From positions 1 through 64,000 of the forward strand of contig NZ_PNYB01000001.1 in assembly GCF_002879855.1 (NCBI RefSeq): a stretch of 64,000 nucleotides of DNA, written 5' to 3'. Of the stretch, positions 1 to 8,070 are shown piece by piece; within the stretch, counting starts at the first letter, position 1, and each line of letters starts with the position of its first letter. The notes beneath the pieces were generated by a model. That model had not been told where the DNA came from. It was given only the letters and a program-made list of their open reading frames with translations, and did not search any database. The position numbers and the translations under genes are program-made. The stretch comes from Trinickia soli. GTDB lineage: Bacteria; Pseudomonadota; Gammaproteobacteria; Burkholderiales; Burkholderiaceae.

Positions 1-33
1 GTGAGCGGCGGCGGCGCTTCGGGGAGGTGGTGA
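1..33 (+). CDS. C-terminal end of a TPM-domain (YgcG-type) protein, cut by the window edge
   Basis: The first ten codons read V-S-G-G-G-A-S-G-R-W and stop with TGA at 31-33. A glycine-rich tail ending in G-A-S-G-R-W is the usual last stretch of TPM-domain membrane proteins of the YgcG type, which sit in LemA-TPM operons. The next gene starts three bases later and is itself a TPM protein, which supports the reading. Only the tail is visible, so the assignment rests on that motif and the neighbour. Confidence 0.6.
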   Translation: MSGGGASGRW

Positions 34-35
34 AG

Positions 36-533
36 ATGAAGCCCACACGTATCGTCAAGCACTGGCTGACCACCCGGTGGCGCGTGGACCGCGCATTTAA
101 CCGAGCGGACCTGTACGCCATCGAAGAAGCCGTGCAGACATGTAATGCCGGGCTTGTCGGCGAAATCTGCTTCGTCATCGAAGGCGCACTGGATAGCGCT
201 GCGTTATTCCGGGACCAGTCGCCGGGGGAGCGAGCGATCGAGGTGTTTTCGCAACTTCGCATATGGGACACCGAGCACAACAATGGCGTGCTGATTTACG
301 TATTGCTGGCGGACCACGCCGTTGAAATCGTGGCCGATCGAGGCGTGAATGCGAGGGTGGGCGCAGACGAATGGCAGGCCATCTGCCACGCGATGGAAGC
401 GGCATTTCGGCGTGGCGCCTACCGTGACGGTGCAATAGAAGGCATTCGAGCCGTTGCGCAGCACCTCGCACGGCATTACCCGGCGAACGCCTCAGGCCGC
501 GATGAGCTACCGGATGTCCATGTCATGCCGTAA
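36..533 (+). CDS. TPM-domain protein (YgcG-like, soluble)
   Basis: A 165-residue protein with one TPM domain over about residues 15-150 (R-A-F near the start, G-V-L-I-Y-V-L near 85, an alternating helix pattern at the end). No signal peptide or membrane segment is seen. TPM proteins are found with LemA and a membrane-bound TPM partner; their biochemical role is poorly defined and phosphatase activity has been proposed for plant members. The ATG at 36 is preferred to the GTG at 27 because the GGGGAGG at 21-27 sits 8 bases upstream of it. It follows the previous stop by two bases, so the two genes form one operon. Confidence 0.75.
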   Translation: MKPTRIVKHWLTTRWRVDRAFNRADLYAIEEAVQTCNAGLVGEICFVIEGALDSAALFRDQSPGERAIEVFSQLRIWDTEHNNGVLIYVLLADHAVEIVADRGVNARVGADEWQAICHAMEAAFRRGAYRDGAIEGIRAVAQHLARHYPANASGRDELPDVHVMP

Positions 534-731
534 TGCATGGCAGTCGCTGGCGTTGTCGAATGCGCCGCACGGATACGAGCGAGCCGTATTGCGTGGTTAG
601 CGGGGAACTGGCATATTGGCGCGTGCATGTCACTCGGCGGATCGATGCCCACGAAACTTCGTAAGGCATGGCGAGCCGACATGCGATACGACAAGACTTC
701 AAAAATGTGTCACACGTGAGGCGACATCATT

Positions 732-1844
732 ATGGTCGTTCTCCGAAACATACGGGGATGGCTTGCCGGCTTTCGCGGCGGCAGCCTCGTCACGCCTTTG
801 GCGATCCTGCTGTTCCTCCTTTCGTGCTCGTGGACGCGCACGCTCGCGGATCCAGGCTCTCCGCATAACGCGGTGCTGCGCGTGCTTGCGTGGCCCGGCT
901 ATGCCGATGACGATTGGGTCAGCGCCTTCGAAAAGCGCTTTCATGCCAAGGTCGAAGTCACATTCGTCGATTCCGATGAAGCGTTATGGGCCCGCATGCA
1001 TAGCGCCGTGCCGCCCCCGTACGACGTATTGGCCGCCAATACTGCCGAAATCGAACGTTATGCGCATGCCGGCTTGCTGATGCCGCTCGATCCATCGGCG
1101 ATTCCGAACCACCGTCTGCAGCGTGCGGCGTTTCGGAAGCTGGAAGCGATCGGCGGGCTTGTCGATGGCGGCAATACGTTCGCGATGCCGTTCACCTATT
1201 CGTCGATGGGTCTCATCTACGATCGCAGGCAGGTGGCGGTCGCGCCGCATTCGATGCGCGCCCTATGGGATCCGCGCTACCGCGGCAAGGTGCTCGACTT
1301 CAATAGCGCGCAGCACAACTTTTCGTTCACTGCACTCGCGCTTGGCTATCGCGATCCGTTTCAGCTCAACCCGGCCCAGATGCGGACGGTCGCGCGCGAG
1401 CTCGTTGCGCTGCGACGCAATCTTCTGACGTATTACACGCTGCCGGAGGAAGCAACGGCGCTGTTCGTGCAGCATCACGCGGCGTTGATGTTCGGCAACT
1501 ACGGTACGCAACAGGTCGAGCTGCTGCGCCGGGCCGGCGTCGACGTCGGATACGTGATTCCAGACGAGGGCGCACTGGCATGGCTCGATTGCTGGGCGAT
1601 TACGCAAGGCGTAGGCAATCGCGAGTTGGCCTACTACTGGATCAACTACATGTTGGAGCCCACGATCGGCGCGCAGCTTACGCAGCGCGAGGGGCTCGCA
1701 AATACCGTGACGCCGGCTTCCAACGATGAAGTGGAGCCCAGCCGGCGGCTCGTCTGGCTCCAGCGTGTCGAAAGCATCGGGCAACGTGAAGCGCTCTGGC
1801 AACGTATCGAAGCGGGCGAGCGGCTCGGGAGTTTCCCGAAATGA
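732..1844 (+). CDS. PotD/NspS-like periplasmic polyamine-type binding protein
   Basis: A 370-residue extracellular solute-binding protein of the spermidine/putrescine family. Residues about 20-39 are a hydrophobic export signal, with L-L-S-C at 29-32 as a possible lipobox and T-L-A/D near 39 as an alternative cleavage site. W54-P-G-Y57 and W284-L-D286 match the aromatic and acidic positions that hold polyamines in PotD (its N-W-T-E-Y and F-W-M-D segments). There are no ABC permease or ATPase genes beside it. Instead its stop overlaps the start of a membrane diguanylate cyclase (ATGA at 1841-1844), the arrangement known for NspS-MbaA in Vibrio cholerae, where the binding protein is a sensor and not a transporter subunit. 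Ligand identity is inferred. Confidence 0.8.
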   Translation: MVVLRNIRGWLAGFRGGSLVTPLAILLFLLSCSWTRTLADPGSPHNAVLRVLAWPGYADDDWVSAFEKRFHAKVEVTFVDSDEALWARMHSAVPPPYDVLAANTAEIERYAHAGLLMPLDPSAIPNHRLQRAAFRKLEAIGGLVDGGNTFAMPFTYSSMGLIYDRRQVAVAPHSMRALWDPRYRGKVLDFNSAQHNFSFTALALGYRDPFQLNPAQMRTVARELVALRRNLLTYYTLPEEATALFVQHHAALMFGNYGTQQVELLRRAGVDVGYVIPDEGALAWLDCWAITQGVGNRELAYYWINYMLEPTIGAQLTQREGLANTVTPASNDEVEPSRRLVWLQRVESIGQREALWQRIEAGERLGSFPK

Positions 1845-3619
1845 AGGCGATCAGGCTCGGGCTCACTGCCAAGCTATCGATCCTGCTCGTTTGCATCGGC
1901 GTCGGAGCGTCGGGCGCCACCGGCTATTACGCGTATCGCGCCAATCGCGTGATGCTGATGCAGGAAGCGGAGCGCAGCCTGCTCACGTCGACGCAGTTGC
2001 TCAGCCAGCGCTTCACGGCCGCGCTCGGCGATGTGGCCGACGACGCGTTGGTGCTGGCGACTTTGCCGTCATCGGTCGACGCTGCCCGCGCCAAGGATGC
2101 AGCGGGCGGTCGGCACCCGGGAACAGCGCAGGTGTTTTTGCGATTCATGGCGCATCACCGCGAGTATCTGAAGATCCGCCTCATCACACGCGCCGATCAC
2201 GGGCTCGAACGGGTACGCGTCGAGCGTCAGGCGCAGGGCCTTGTCGTCGCGCCCGAAAGCGGGCTTCGCGAGAAGGGCCAGTTTCCGTATGTCTTCAATA
2301 CGCTTTCGACGATGCCGGGGCATGTCTATCTCTCGCCGATCGGCCTCACGCCCCAAACCGGTGCGCCCATGGACGCCAGCCTCCCAACCATGAGGATCGG
2401 CGCGCCGGTTGTCGATGCAAGCGGGGAGAAGGTCGGCGTGATCGTCATCGATGTCGACCTGGCTCGCGTCTTTCACCGGCTCGACAATGATTTGCAAAGC
2501 GGCTACCAGATCTATCTTGCGAACGAGTGGGGCGACTTCCTGATGCACCCCGATACGCGTCTCACCTTCGGATTCGAACGCGGGCGGCGTGAGTTGATGC
2601 AGGCGAGCTTTCCGGCCACCCGTGCACTGTTCGACGGCGCCCTCACTCAGGTGACCTTCAACGGCGCGTCACAACCGGGTCACGCGGGGGCGCCGACGCA
2701 GGCCTTTGCGGTCGTGCGCTCGCCGTTCGGCACGGTCGACGGCAATCGCGCCATCGTGCTCGGTCTGGGGCGCTCGCTTACGACTGTGCTCGCGTCCGCG
2801 CACGCGCTGGGTCACCAGATCGTACGCATGGTGTTGATTTGGAGTGCCTGCGCGATCGTATTCGGGATTCTTTTCGCGCGCGCATTGACCGGCCCGCTGC
2901 GCGTGCTGGCCGATGCGGCGACGCACGTGTGCGACGACACGGACCGCGAGCATCTTCCCGTTTCCCGTTCCGACGAAATCGGTGTCCTCGCGCGCTGCTT
3001 CGAGTGCATGTGTCGCGAGATTCGCTCGCAGATGAAGACGCTTCATGCGAAGCAACAGGAGCTGACCCACCTGGCCGCGCACGATACGTTGACGGGCCTG
3101 CCGAATCGAATGCGATTCATGGAGCAACTGGAGGCATCGATTCGGCAGGCGTCGCACGCAGACGAGAGGCTGGCCGTGATCTTCGTCGATCTCGACGGCT
3201 TCAAACAGATCAACGATCAGTTCGGGCACTCGGCCGGAGATCGTACGCTGGAGGTCGTGGCGCAGCGGCTGCGCGAAGTGCTGCCCCGTGACGACGTGGT
3301 GGGGCGCCTGGGTGGAGACGAGTTCGTCATCCTCGTTCGTCGCGTTCGATCGCCCGAAGATGTCCACGCTTGCGCGCATCGCGTCCAGGCGGCCATGGAC
3401 GAGCCGATCGGGTTTGATTCGCATCGTATGAGCGTGGGCGCGAGTATGGGCGTCAGCGAATTTCCGATCGACGGCGCCAATGCCGCCGAATTATTGGCGA
3501 AGGCCGATGCAGCAATGTATGCGGCGAAAACGTCGCCATATCGCCGTTATATGTATTATCGGGAGTTGGGAGAGATTCGCCCGAATGGGGAGTGCGCGAC
3601 AATCAGCCGTCTTGCGTAA
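1841..3619 (+). CDS. Membrane diguanylate cyclase: periplasmic sensor, HAMP, GGDEF
   Basis: A 592-residue inner-membrane protein. A first transmembrane helix lies at about residues 11-30, a large periplasmic domain (Cache-like) at 35-325, a second helix at 330-349, a HAMP linker at about 350-402 and a GGDEF domain at 425-580. The active site is intact: G-G-D-E-F at 491-495, preceded by V-D-L-D-G-F-K-Q-I-N-D. The inhibitory RxxD site is not canonical because the Arg position is Pro. There is no EAL domain, unlike MbaA. Translation is coupled to the PotD-like gene through ATGA, so the likely role is making cyclic di-GMP in response to the liganded or free binding protein. The enzyme class is certain; the partnership is inferred from gene order. 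Confidence 0.88.
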   Translation: MKAIRLGLTAKLSILLVCIGVGASGATGYYAYRANRVMLMQEAERSLLTSTQLLSQRFTAALGDVADDALVLATLPSSVDAARAKDAAGGRHPGTAQVFLRFMAHHREYLKIRLITRADHGLERVRVERQAQGLVVAPESGLREKGQFPYVFNTLSTMPGHVYLSPIGLTPQTGAPMDASLPTMRIGAPVVDASGEKVGVIVIDVDLARVFHRLDNDLQSGYQIYLANEWGDFLMHPDTRLTFGFERGRRELMQASFPATRALFDGALTQVTFNGASQPGHAGAPTQAFAVVRSPFGTVDGNRAIVLGLGRSLTTVLASAHALGHQIVRMVLIWSACAIVFGILFARALTGPLRVLADAATHVCDDTDREHLPVSRSDEIGVLARCFECMCREIRSQMKTLHAKQQELTHLAAHDTLTGLPNRMRFMEQLEASIRQASHADERLAVIFVDLDGFKQINDQFGHSAGDRTLEVVAQRLREVLPRDDVVGRLGGDEFVILVRRVRSPEDVHACAHRVQAAMDEPIGFDSHRMSVGASMGVSEFPIDGANAAELLAKADAAMYAAKTSPYRRYMYYRELGEIRPNGECATISRLA

Positions 3620-3756
3620 GGCAATGGATCGAAGAAATTGACATGATTCGAAGCGCAATTGTGGTGCATAAAACGGGTTCTTCATGGAATGCAACTTGCT
3701 CGATGGAGCGTTGCGTGTCGGCAGTGAAATTACGCGATTGACCAACGGGGCCAGCT

Positions 3757-5760
3757 ATGTTTGACGAAAATGACTGCGCGATATTGGAAGTCCTTCTCGG
3801 AACGAAAAGCCCCTGTTGGCGGCTCGGCAGCGACAGCAACGCACTCGAACTTGCCGCCGTGCGCGGCCTGACCAATGTCAGCGTGGCGCTTACCGCGGCA
3901 CAGGCGGAAGCGATTCGCAGCCTGACGGGCGTCACCTCGCACCTGCAGCTCGATGTGACGCTATTCGGGCACGCGGTGAACCTTCACCTCGTCGGCAAAA
4001 AGATCAATCTGACCGACTGGGCCGGCACGGCATCGGACCATAACGATACGTCGTCGGTTGCGGCAGCGCTAACGAGCGGACTCGCTTCGGCCGAGCAGGT
4101 CGTATCGGAAGTCAATTCGCTCGTCGTTATTCTCGATCGCAACGGCATCGTTCAACGTTTCAATCGGATGTGCGAAGAAGTCACGGGCACGCGCGAAGTC
4201 GATGTCATCGGCAAAAGCGCGTTCGACATGTTCATGAGCCCGGACCAGGGCGAGCAGTCGCGCACCAATATCGCCCAGTTTTTTGCAAGCGGGCATTCGT
4301 TCGAGGTCGAACGCATCATCAATACGATCGACGGCCCGAGGCTGTACCAGTTTCGCAACAAGTTCGTGCGTAGCGGTAGCGGGGTCGATGAAGTATTCAT
4401 CATTTGCTCGGGAACGGACATTACGGCCGAGCGCGATGCGCATAAGCGCTTGCAGGAACTCGCCTCGAAAGACGTTTTGACCGGGCTCATGAACCGCTAC
4501 GCGATCAACGCGACGATCGAGTCGGCGCTGGAGGCGGCGAGCGACGATCGGTCGCACGTGCTGGGCGTTGTGTTTCTGGATCTCGACAACTTCAAGCGCG
4601 TCAACGATCACTTCGGGCACGTCAACGGTGACCGCCTGATCAAGCGCGTGTCCGAAATCGTCAGCGACTGCCTGCCGGAGGGCGCGACCGTCGCCCGGCT
4701 CGGCGGCGATGAGTTCCTGATTCTGGTGGACCCCTGCACGCAGGCGCTGCTCGAGACACTTGCCGAAACGATCATCGATCGCCTGCGCGCGCCTATCCAC
4801 CTGGATCTGATGGATGCGTACACCAGTTGCTCGATCGGTATCGCCGTCTATCCGCAGCATGGCGAGACACTCGAGGCGTTGATTTCGCACGCGGATACGG
4901 CGATGTACGCGGCCAAGGAAGCGGGCAAGCATACGTATCGCGTGTTCTCGCCCGAGATGAATCAAAAGGTGGCCAAGTGCATCTGGCTCGATACCGAACT
5001 TCGCCGGGCGATAGAGGAAAAGCAGTTCGTGCTTCACTACCAGCCGTTGATCAATCTTTGCACGGGGCGCCTCCATAGCGTCGAAGCGTTGCTTCGCTGG
5101 CAGTCGACGAGCCGCGGGCTCGTTCCTCCGGGCGAGTTCATTCGCTTTACGGAAGAGTCCGGCCTCATCGTTCCGATCGGCCGCTGGCTGATGCAAGAGG
5201 CGGTCTCCCAGGCGGAGCATTGGCGCGAAAACGGGCTCGACATCCGCATTTCGATCAACGTATCCGCGCGTCAGTTGCGCGACGCGGAGATCGTCAATCA
5301 GCTGCGCGAACTCGTCGAGCGAAGTCACTCCACGCGGACGTTGATCGATATCGAATTGACCGAAAGCTGCTTCATCGAAGATGAAAAGGCCGCCGTGGAA
5401 CTGATGCGGCAGTTCAAACAGTTGGGCGCGCGCATTCTGCTGGACGATTTCGGTACGGGGTATTCATCGTTGTCGCAACTCACGCGACTGCCGATCGACG
5501 TGATCAAGCTCGATCGCAGCTTCATCACGGGAATCGATCAGAACTTCCAGGCGCAGTCGCTCGTGCGATCGGTCCTGAGTCTCGCGCGCGCCTTCGGCTT
5601 CACGATCGTGGCCGAAGGCGTCGAAACGGAGCGCGAGGTTCAGTTCCTGAAGGACATCGGAGTGGACTACGCGCAGGGCTTTTTCTATGCCAGGCCGATG
5701 GCGGCCGATACCTTCGAGGCCTGGCTTGCCGATAAGAAGAAGCTCAGGCTGATTGCCTGA
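3757..5760 (+). CDS. rpfR: RpfR/PdeR-type BDSF receptor, PAS-GGDEF-EAL
   Basis: A 667-residue cytosolic protein. Residues 1-90 form the N-terminal domain shared by RpfR and E. coli PdeR (C-W-R-L near 20, L-V-G-K-K-I-N and D-W-A-G near 80-90), known in RpfR as the RpfF-interaction domain. A PAS domain follows at about 105-225, GGDEF at 235-400 (G-G-D-E-F at 316-320) and EAL at about 415-660. EAL catalytic motifs are present: E443-A-L, N-V-S-A-R-Q, E-L-T-E, D-D-F-G-T-G-Y-S and V-A-E-G-V-E-T. In Burkholderia, RpfR binds cis-2-dodecenoic acid through PAS, which stimulates cyclic di-GMP hydrolysis. Its convergent neighbour is the matching synthase, which makes the assignment strong. The GGDEF half has no canonical RxxD inhibitory site. 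Confidence 0.93.
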   Translation: MFDENDCAILEVLLGTKSPCWRLGSDSNALELAAVRGLTNVSVALTAAQAEAIRSLTGVTSHLQLDVTLFGHAVNLHLVGKKINLTDWAGTASDHNDTSSVAAALTSGLASAEQVVSEVNSLVVILDRNGIVQRFNRMCEEVTGTREVDVIGKSAFDMFMSPDQGEQSRTNIAQFFASGHSFEVERIINTIDGPRLYQFRNKFVRSGSGVDEVFIICSGTDITAERDAHKRLQELASKDVLTGLMNRYAINATIESALEAASDDRSHVLGVVFLDLDNFKRVNDHFGHVNGDRLIKRVSEIVSDCLPEGATVARLGGDEFLILVDPCTQALLETLAETIIDRLRAPIHLDLMDAYTSCSIGIAVYPQHGETLEALISHADTAMYAAKEAGKHTYRVFSPEMNQKVAKCIWLDTELRRAIEEKQFVLHYQPLINLCTGRLHSVEALLRWQSTSRGLVPPGEFIRFTEESGLIVPIGRWLMQEAVSQAEHWRENGLDIRISINVSARQLRDAEIVNQLRELVERSHSTRTLIDIELTESCFIEDEKAAVELMRQFKQLGARILLDDFGTGYSSLSQLTRLPIDVIKLDRSFITGIDQNFQAQSLVRSVLSLARAFGFTIVAEGVETEREVQFLKDIGVDYAQGFFYARPMAADTFEAWLADKKKLRLIA

Positions 5761-5765
5761 GCTTC
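5739..5765 (-). terminator. Stem-loop over the rpfR stop codon, likely rpfF terminator
   Basis: A perfect 10-bp inverted repeat, GAAGCTCAGG and CCTGAGCTTC, with a 7-base loop spans the rpfR stop codon. On the minus strand it lies 36 bases past the rpfF stop and runs straight into a T-rich TTCTTCTTATC, the shape of an intrinsic terminator for rpfF. On the plus strand no T-tract follows. It may also protect or pause the convergent rpfR transcript. Confidence 0.6.
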
Positions 5766-5800
5766 GCCGCGGGTTGGCGATAGCCACGCGGGGCCATCGC

Positions 5801-6667
5801 TCAGGGCACGGCCTTGAGCTTGGAGACACGCCTGTTTTGCAAGATGACCAGGCGTTCCATGAAAGCGATGTCTTTCTCTTCGAGCATAAAGGCGGCGTGT
5901 ACCCAATCCTCGGTGATCTCCATGAGTTCGGCGCGCGAAAGCGGTAGCACGCGCTGGCGCGCGCGCAGCATCGCGCGCGTGCCGTTGAGCATCGGACGCA
6001 TCACGTCGATGAACGTCCTCGTCGCCATCATGGCATCGCCGGGCTCGAACACTTCATCGACAAGCCCTTGCTCGGCATGCCATTCCGCGAAGCGCGATTC
6101 GCCGGTGCTGATCAGCGTTTCGGCGACGCGCATGGTCGATTTGCGTGCAACGAGCGAATACCCGCCCATTCCCGGAAAAAGATTGAATGCGATTTCGGGA
6201 AATCCCATTTTGGCTCCTTTTTGCGCCAGCACGTAATGGTGTGCAAGTGCGGCTTCAAAGCCGCCGCCTAATGCGCTACCCTCGACCATTGCGATACTTA
6301 TCGCGTCTGTGCCGAAGCCATTGTAGATTTCCCACACGCCGTCGATGCATGAGCGCGCATAGGCCATGAGGCGATCGCGTTCGCCCTTGCGGATGACGTC
6401 GACAAAGAAACTGAGATCGCCCCCAATGTTGAAGATTTCGGGGACGAGCGATCCGGTCACCCAGAAATCGAAGCGCAGTCCCGATTCGCGGGCCACACGG
6501 GCCAGCCGGATGATGTCCGTGACCAACTGCTGGTTGAAGCAAGGGCGCGGTGCGGAGCGCAACATCATCCACATCGTGCGGCGATCCTCCTCGTAGTAGG
6601 CCTTCAGTTGGCTAAATTCGCCTGCCTCGTGAAAGGGGCGGCATCCAGAGTTGACTTCGAATGGCAT
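5801..6667 (-). CDS. rpfF: DSF-family signal synthase RpfF (cis-2-dodecenoic acid, BDSF)
   Basis: A 288-residue crotonase-fold enzyme that acts as dehydratase and thioesterase on 3-hydroxyacyl-ACP to release the diffusible fatty-acid signal. The diagnostic core is G-G-G-F-E at residues 134-138 followed 20 residues later by G-F-P-E158-I-A-F-N-L-F-P-G. These two glutamates have the same 20-residue spacing as the catalytic pair E141/E161 of Xanthomonas RpfF. The start at 6667 is chosen because AAGGAA lies 6 bases upstream; the longer frame from 6742 lacks a comparable site and would add 25 non-conserved residues. The gene is convergent with rpfR, as in Burkholderia cenocepacia. Confidence 0.93.
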   Translation of the reverse strand: MPFEVNSGCRPFHEAGEFSQLKAYYEEDRRTMWMMLRSAPRPCFNQQLVTDIIRLARVARESGLRFDFWVTGSLVPEIFNIGGDLSFFVDVIRKGERDRLMAYARSCIDGVWEIYNGFGTDAISIAMVEGSALGGGFEAALAHHYVLAQKGAKMGFPEIAFNLFPGMGGYSLVARKSTMRVAETLISTGESRFAEWHAEQGLVDEVFEPGDAMMATRTFIDVMRPMLNGTRAMLRARQRVLPLSRAELMEITEDWVHAAFMLEEKDIAFMERLVILQNRRVSKLKAVP

Positions 6668-6987
6668 TGTTATTCCTTTTGCTGTATGGCGTTGGATAGA
6701 ACTGCTCGCAAAGGGCCGATGTGGCCTTTGAAGCACCGCCAATTTAGCGTGTCGGAATTGCCCGGTTGAAGTGACTCAGTGGAATTTCGGCGGACGGATT
6801 ACGCGTGCATCCGCTTTCGCGTGGCGCAAAGTGCGCCGAATAAGTCGATTTTGGTCGATTGATTACGCGCGCAAACGTTAAACGGGAACGACGCACGACA
6901 TCGCATTGAGCATGCGATGTTGCGATCGAACGTGTTGGGGTGCGACAACGGCAACCGGATGTCGCGTGCGAGGCGGAGCGTGTGATG

Positions 6988-7011
6988 CCGCGGCCGGAGG
7001 CTCGGCCGCGG
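6988..7011. terminator. Second GC-rich hairpin in the 3' region of the binding-protein gene
   Basis: CCGCGGCCG and CGGCCGCGG form a perfect 9-bp stem with a 6-base loop (GAGGCT). It lies directly beyond the hairpin at 7017-7049 in the direction of transcription. No T-tract follows, so it may act as a 3' stability element rather than a classical terminator. Confidence 0.5.
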
Positions 7012-7016
7012 AGCGC

Positions 7017-7049
7017 CCCGGGCCGAATCATCTTCTGATCCGGCCCGGG
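7017..7049 (-). terminator. GC-rich hairpin downstream of the cystine-type binding protein gene
   Basis: CCCGGGCCG pairs perfectly with CGGCCCGGG, and inside it ATCA pairs with TGAT around a TCTTC loop, with a single A/C mismatch between the two stems. It begins 12 bases past the stop codon of the minus-strand gene, the usual place for a terminator. There is no T-tract. Confidence 0.6.
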
Positions 7050-7061
7050 AGGAGATCGCAA

Positions 7062-7874
7062 TTACTGCGCAACGGGTTGCGTCACGTCCGTACCGAACCA
7101 ATGCATCGAGATCTTTTTAAGCGTCCCGTCCTGTTTCATCGCGGTCAATGCATCGTTGATCGCTTTTTCAAATTGGGGGTTGCCCTTGCGAAACGGTATT
7201 CCCATTTGCTGTTCGCCGCCCGGCAGGATCTCGCCCGTGCGAAGCGGAAGCTTTGACGTCTTGATGATGGACGGCAGCATGAGCCGGTCGTCCAGCGTGG
7301 CGTCGATGCGACCCGATGCAAGATCGCTGAGCTTTTCCGGCGCCCCGGGGTAGGTCTGGACGTTGATGCCAGGGACCGCTCTTGCCATTTGATCGTAGTT
7401 CGTGCCGAGCGTGACGCCGAGTTTCTTGTCACCCTTGAATTCGGCTAGCGACTTGAAGTCCCGCTTATCGTCCGCACGCTGGATCAACTGCGCCGCCGAG
7501 TACGTGTAGGGCTGACTGAAGTCGAGCATCTCCTTGCGCTGCGGAGTGATCGTGACCTGGTTTACGATCACGTCGAACTTGCCCGCCTGCAATCCCGCGA
7601 TGATGCCGCTCCATTCGGTCGTGATGAATTGCGGTTTCACGCCGAGCTTGGCCGCGACGGCCTTCGCGACATCCACATCGAATCCCACCAGTTCGCCTTG
7701 GGCATTGCGCGAATTGAACGGCGGGTATGTGCCTTCCATGCCCACGCGCAGCACGTGGTTCGACTGCACCGTTTGCAACAGATCCTCGGCGTGAGCGCTT
7801 GTTCCGATAAAGCTGAACGCAGCGGCAAGCGCCACACCGCGCAACAGTGCGCTGATGATTTTCTTCGACTGCAT
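7062..7874 (-). CDS. Polar amino-acid (cystine-type, FliY/TcyJ-like) ABC binding protein
   Basis: A 270-residue periplasmic protein of solute-binding family 3. Residues 1-28 are a standard signal peptide ending A-H-A. The mature part opens with L-R-V-G-M-E-G-T-Y-P-P-F-N and continues G-F-D-V-D-V-A, then V-N-Q-V-T-I-T and D-F-S-Q-P-Y, a series close to E. coli FliY (TcyJ), which binds cystine. The ATG at 7874 is preceded by AAGGAGG, so the 417-residue open frame upstream is not used. No permease or ATPase gene adjoins it, so it must work with a transporter encoded elsewhere. The precise ligand is not proven. Confidence 0.85.
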   Translation of the reverse strand: MQSKKIISALLRGVALAAAFSFIGTSAHAEDLLQTVQSNHVLRVGMEGTYPPFNSRNAQGELVGFDVDVAKAVAAKLGVKPQFITTEWSGIIAGLQAGKFDVIVNQVTITPQRKEMLDFSQPYTYSAAQLIQRADDKRDFKSLAEFKGDKKLGVTLGTNYDQMARAVPGINVQTYPGAPEKLSDLASGRIDATLDDRLMLPSIIKTSKLPLRTGEILPGGEQQMGIPFRKGNPQFEKAINDALTAMKQDGTLKKISMHWFGTDVTQPVAQ

Positions 7875-7919
7875 TGTCTCCTCCTTGGTATTGATGCTTC
7901 TGACGAGGTGTGTGCAGCG

Positions 7920-7935
7920 CGGACATATTTGTCCG
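7920..7935. promoter_or_regulatory. Operator-like inverted repeat in a divergent intergenic region
   Basis: CGGACA-TATT-TGTCCG is a perfect 6+6 inverted repeat with a 4-base AT spacer. It lies between the minus-strand binding-protein gene (start 7874) and the plus-strand membrane-protein gene (start 8071), where a shared operator would be expected. The cognate regulator is unknown; a short RNA hairpin is the alternative. Confidence 0.4.
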
Positions 7936-8070
7936 ATCGTTCGCACGACGAGCAACGGTATCACTTTCGGCAGGCCGCGCCTACTCGGATCTCCTAAACG
8001 GGCCCTGCCGGGTACGAAGCATGCTGTAGAGCTAAGGCGCTTATTCCGTACCGGATCCCGGAGACAAGTC

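Larger units (their letters stand above)
6668..7061. other. Non-coding stretch between rpfF and the cystine-type binding protein
   Basis: These 394 bases carry no supported gene. The part next to rpfF (6743-6900) must hold the rpfF promoter, though no clear -35/-10 pair stands out. The part next to the following gene holds two strong GC hairpins, listed separately. Confidence 0.6.

Noticed and set aside
3638-3672. TTGACA with a CATAAA as a possible rpfR promoter
   Set aside because: The spacing is 23 bases, too long for a sigma-70 promoter, and no better -10 was seen at 16-18 bases.
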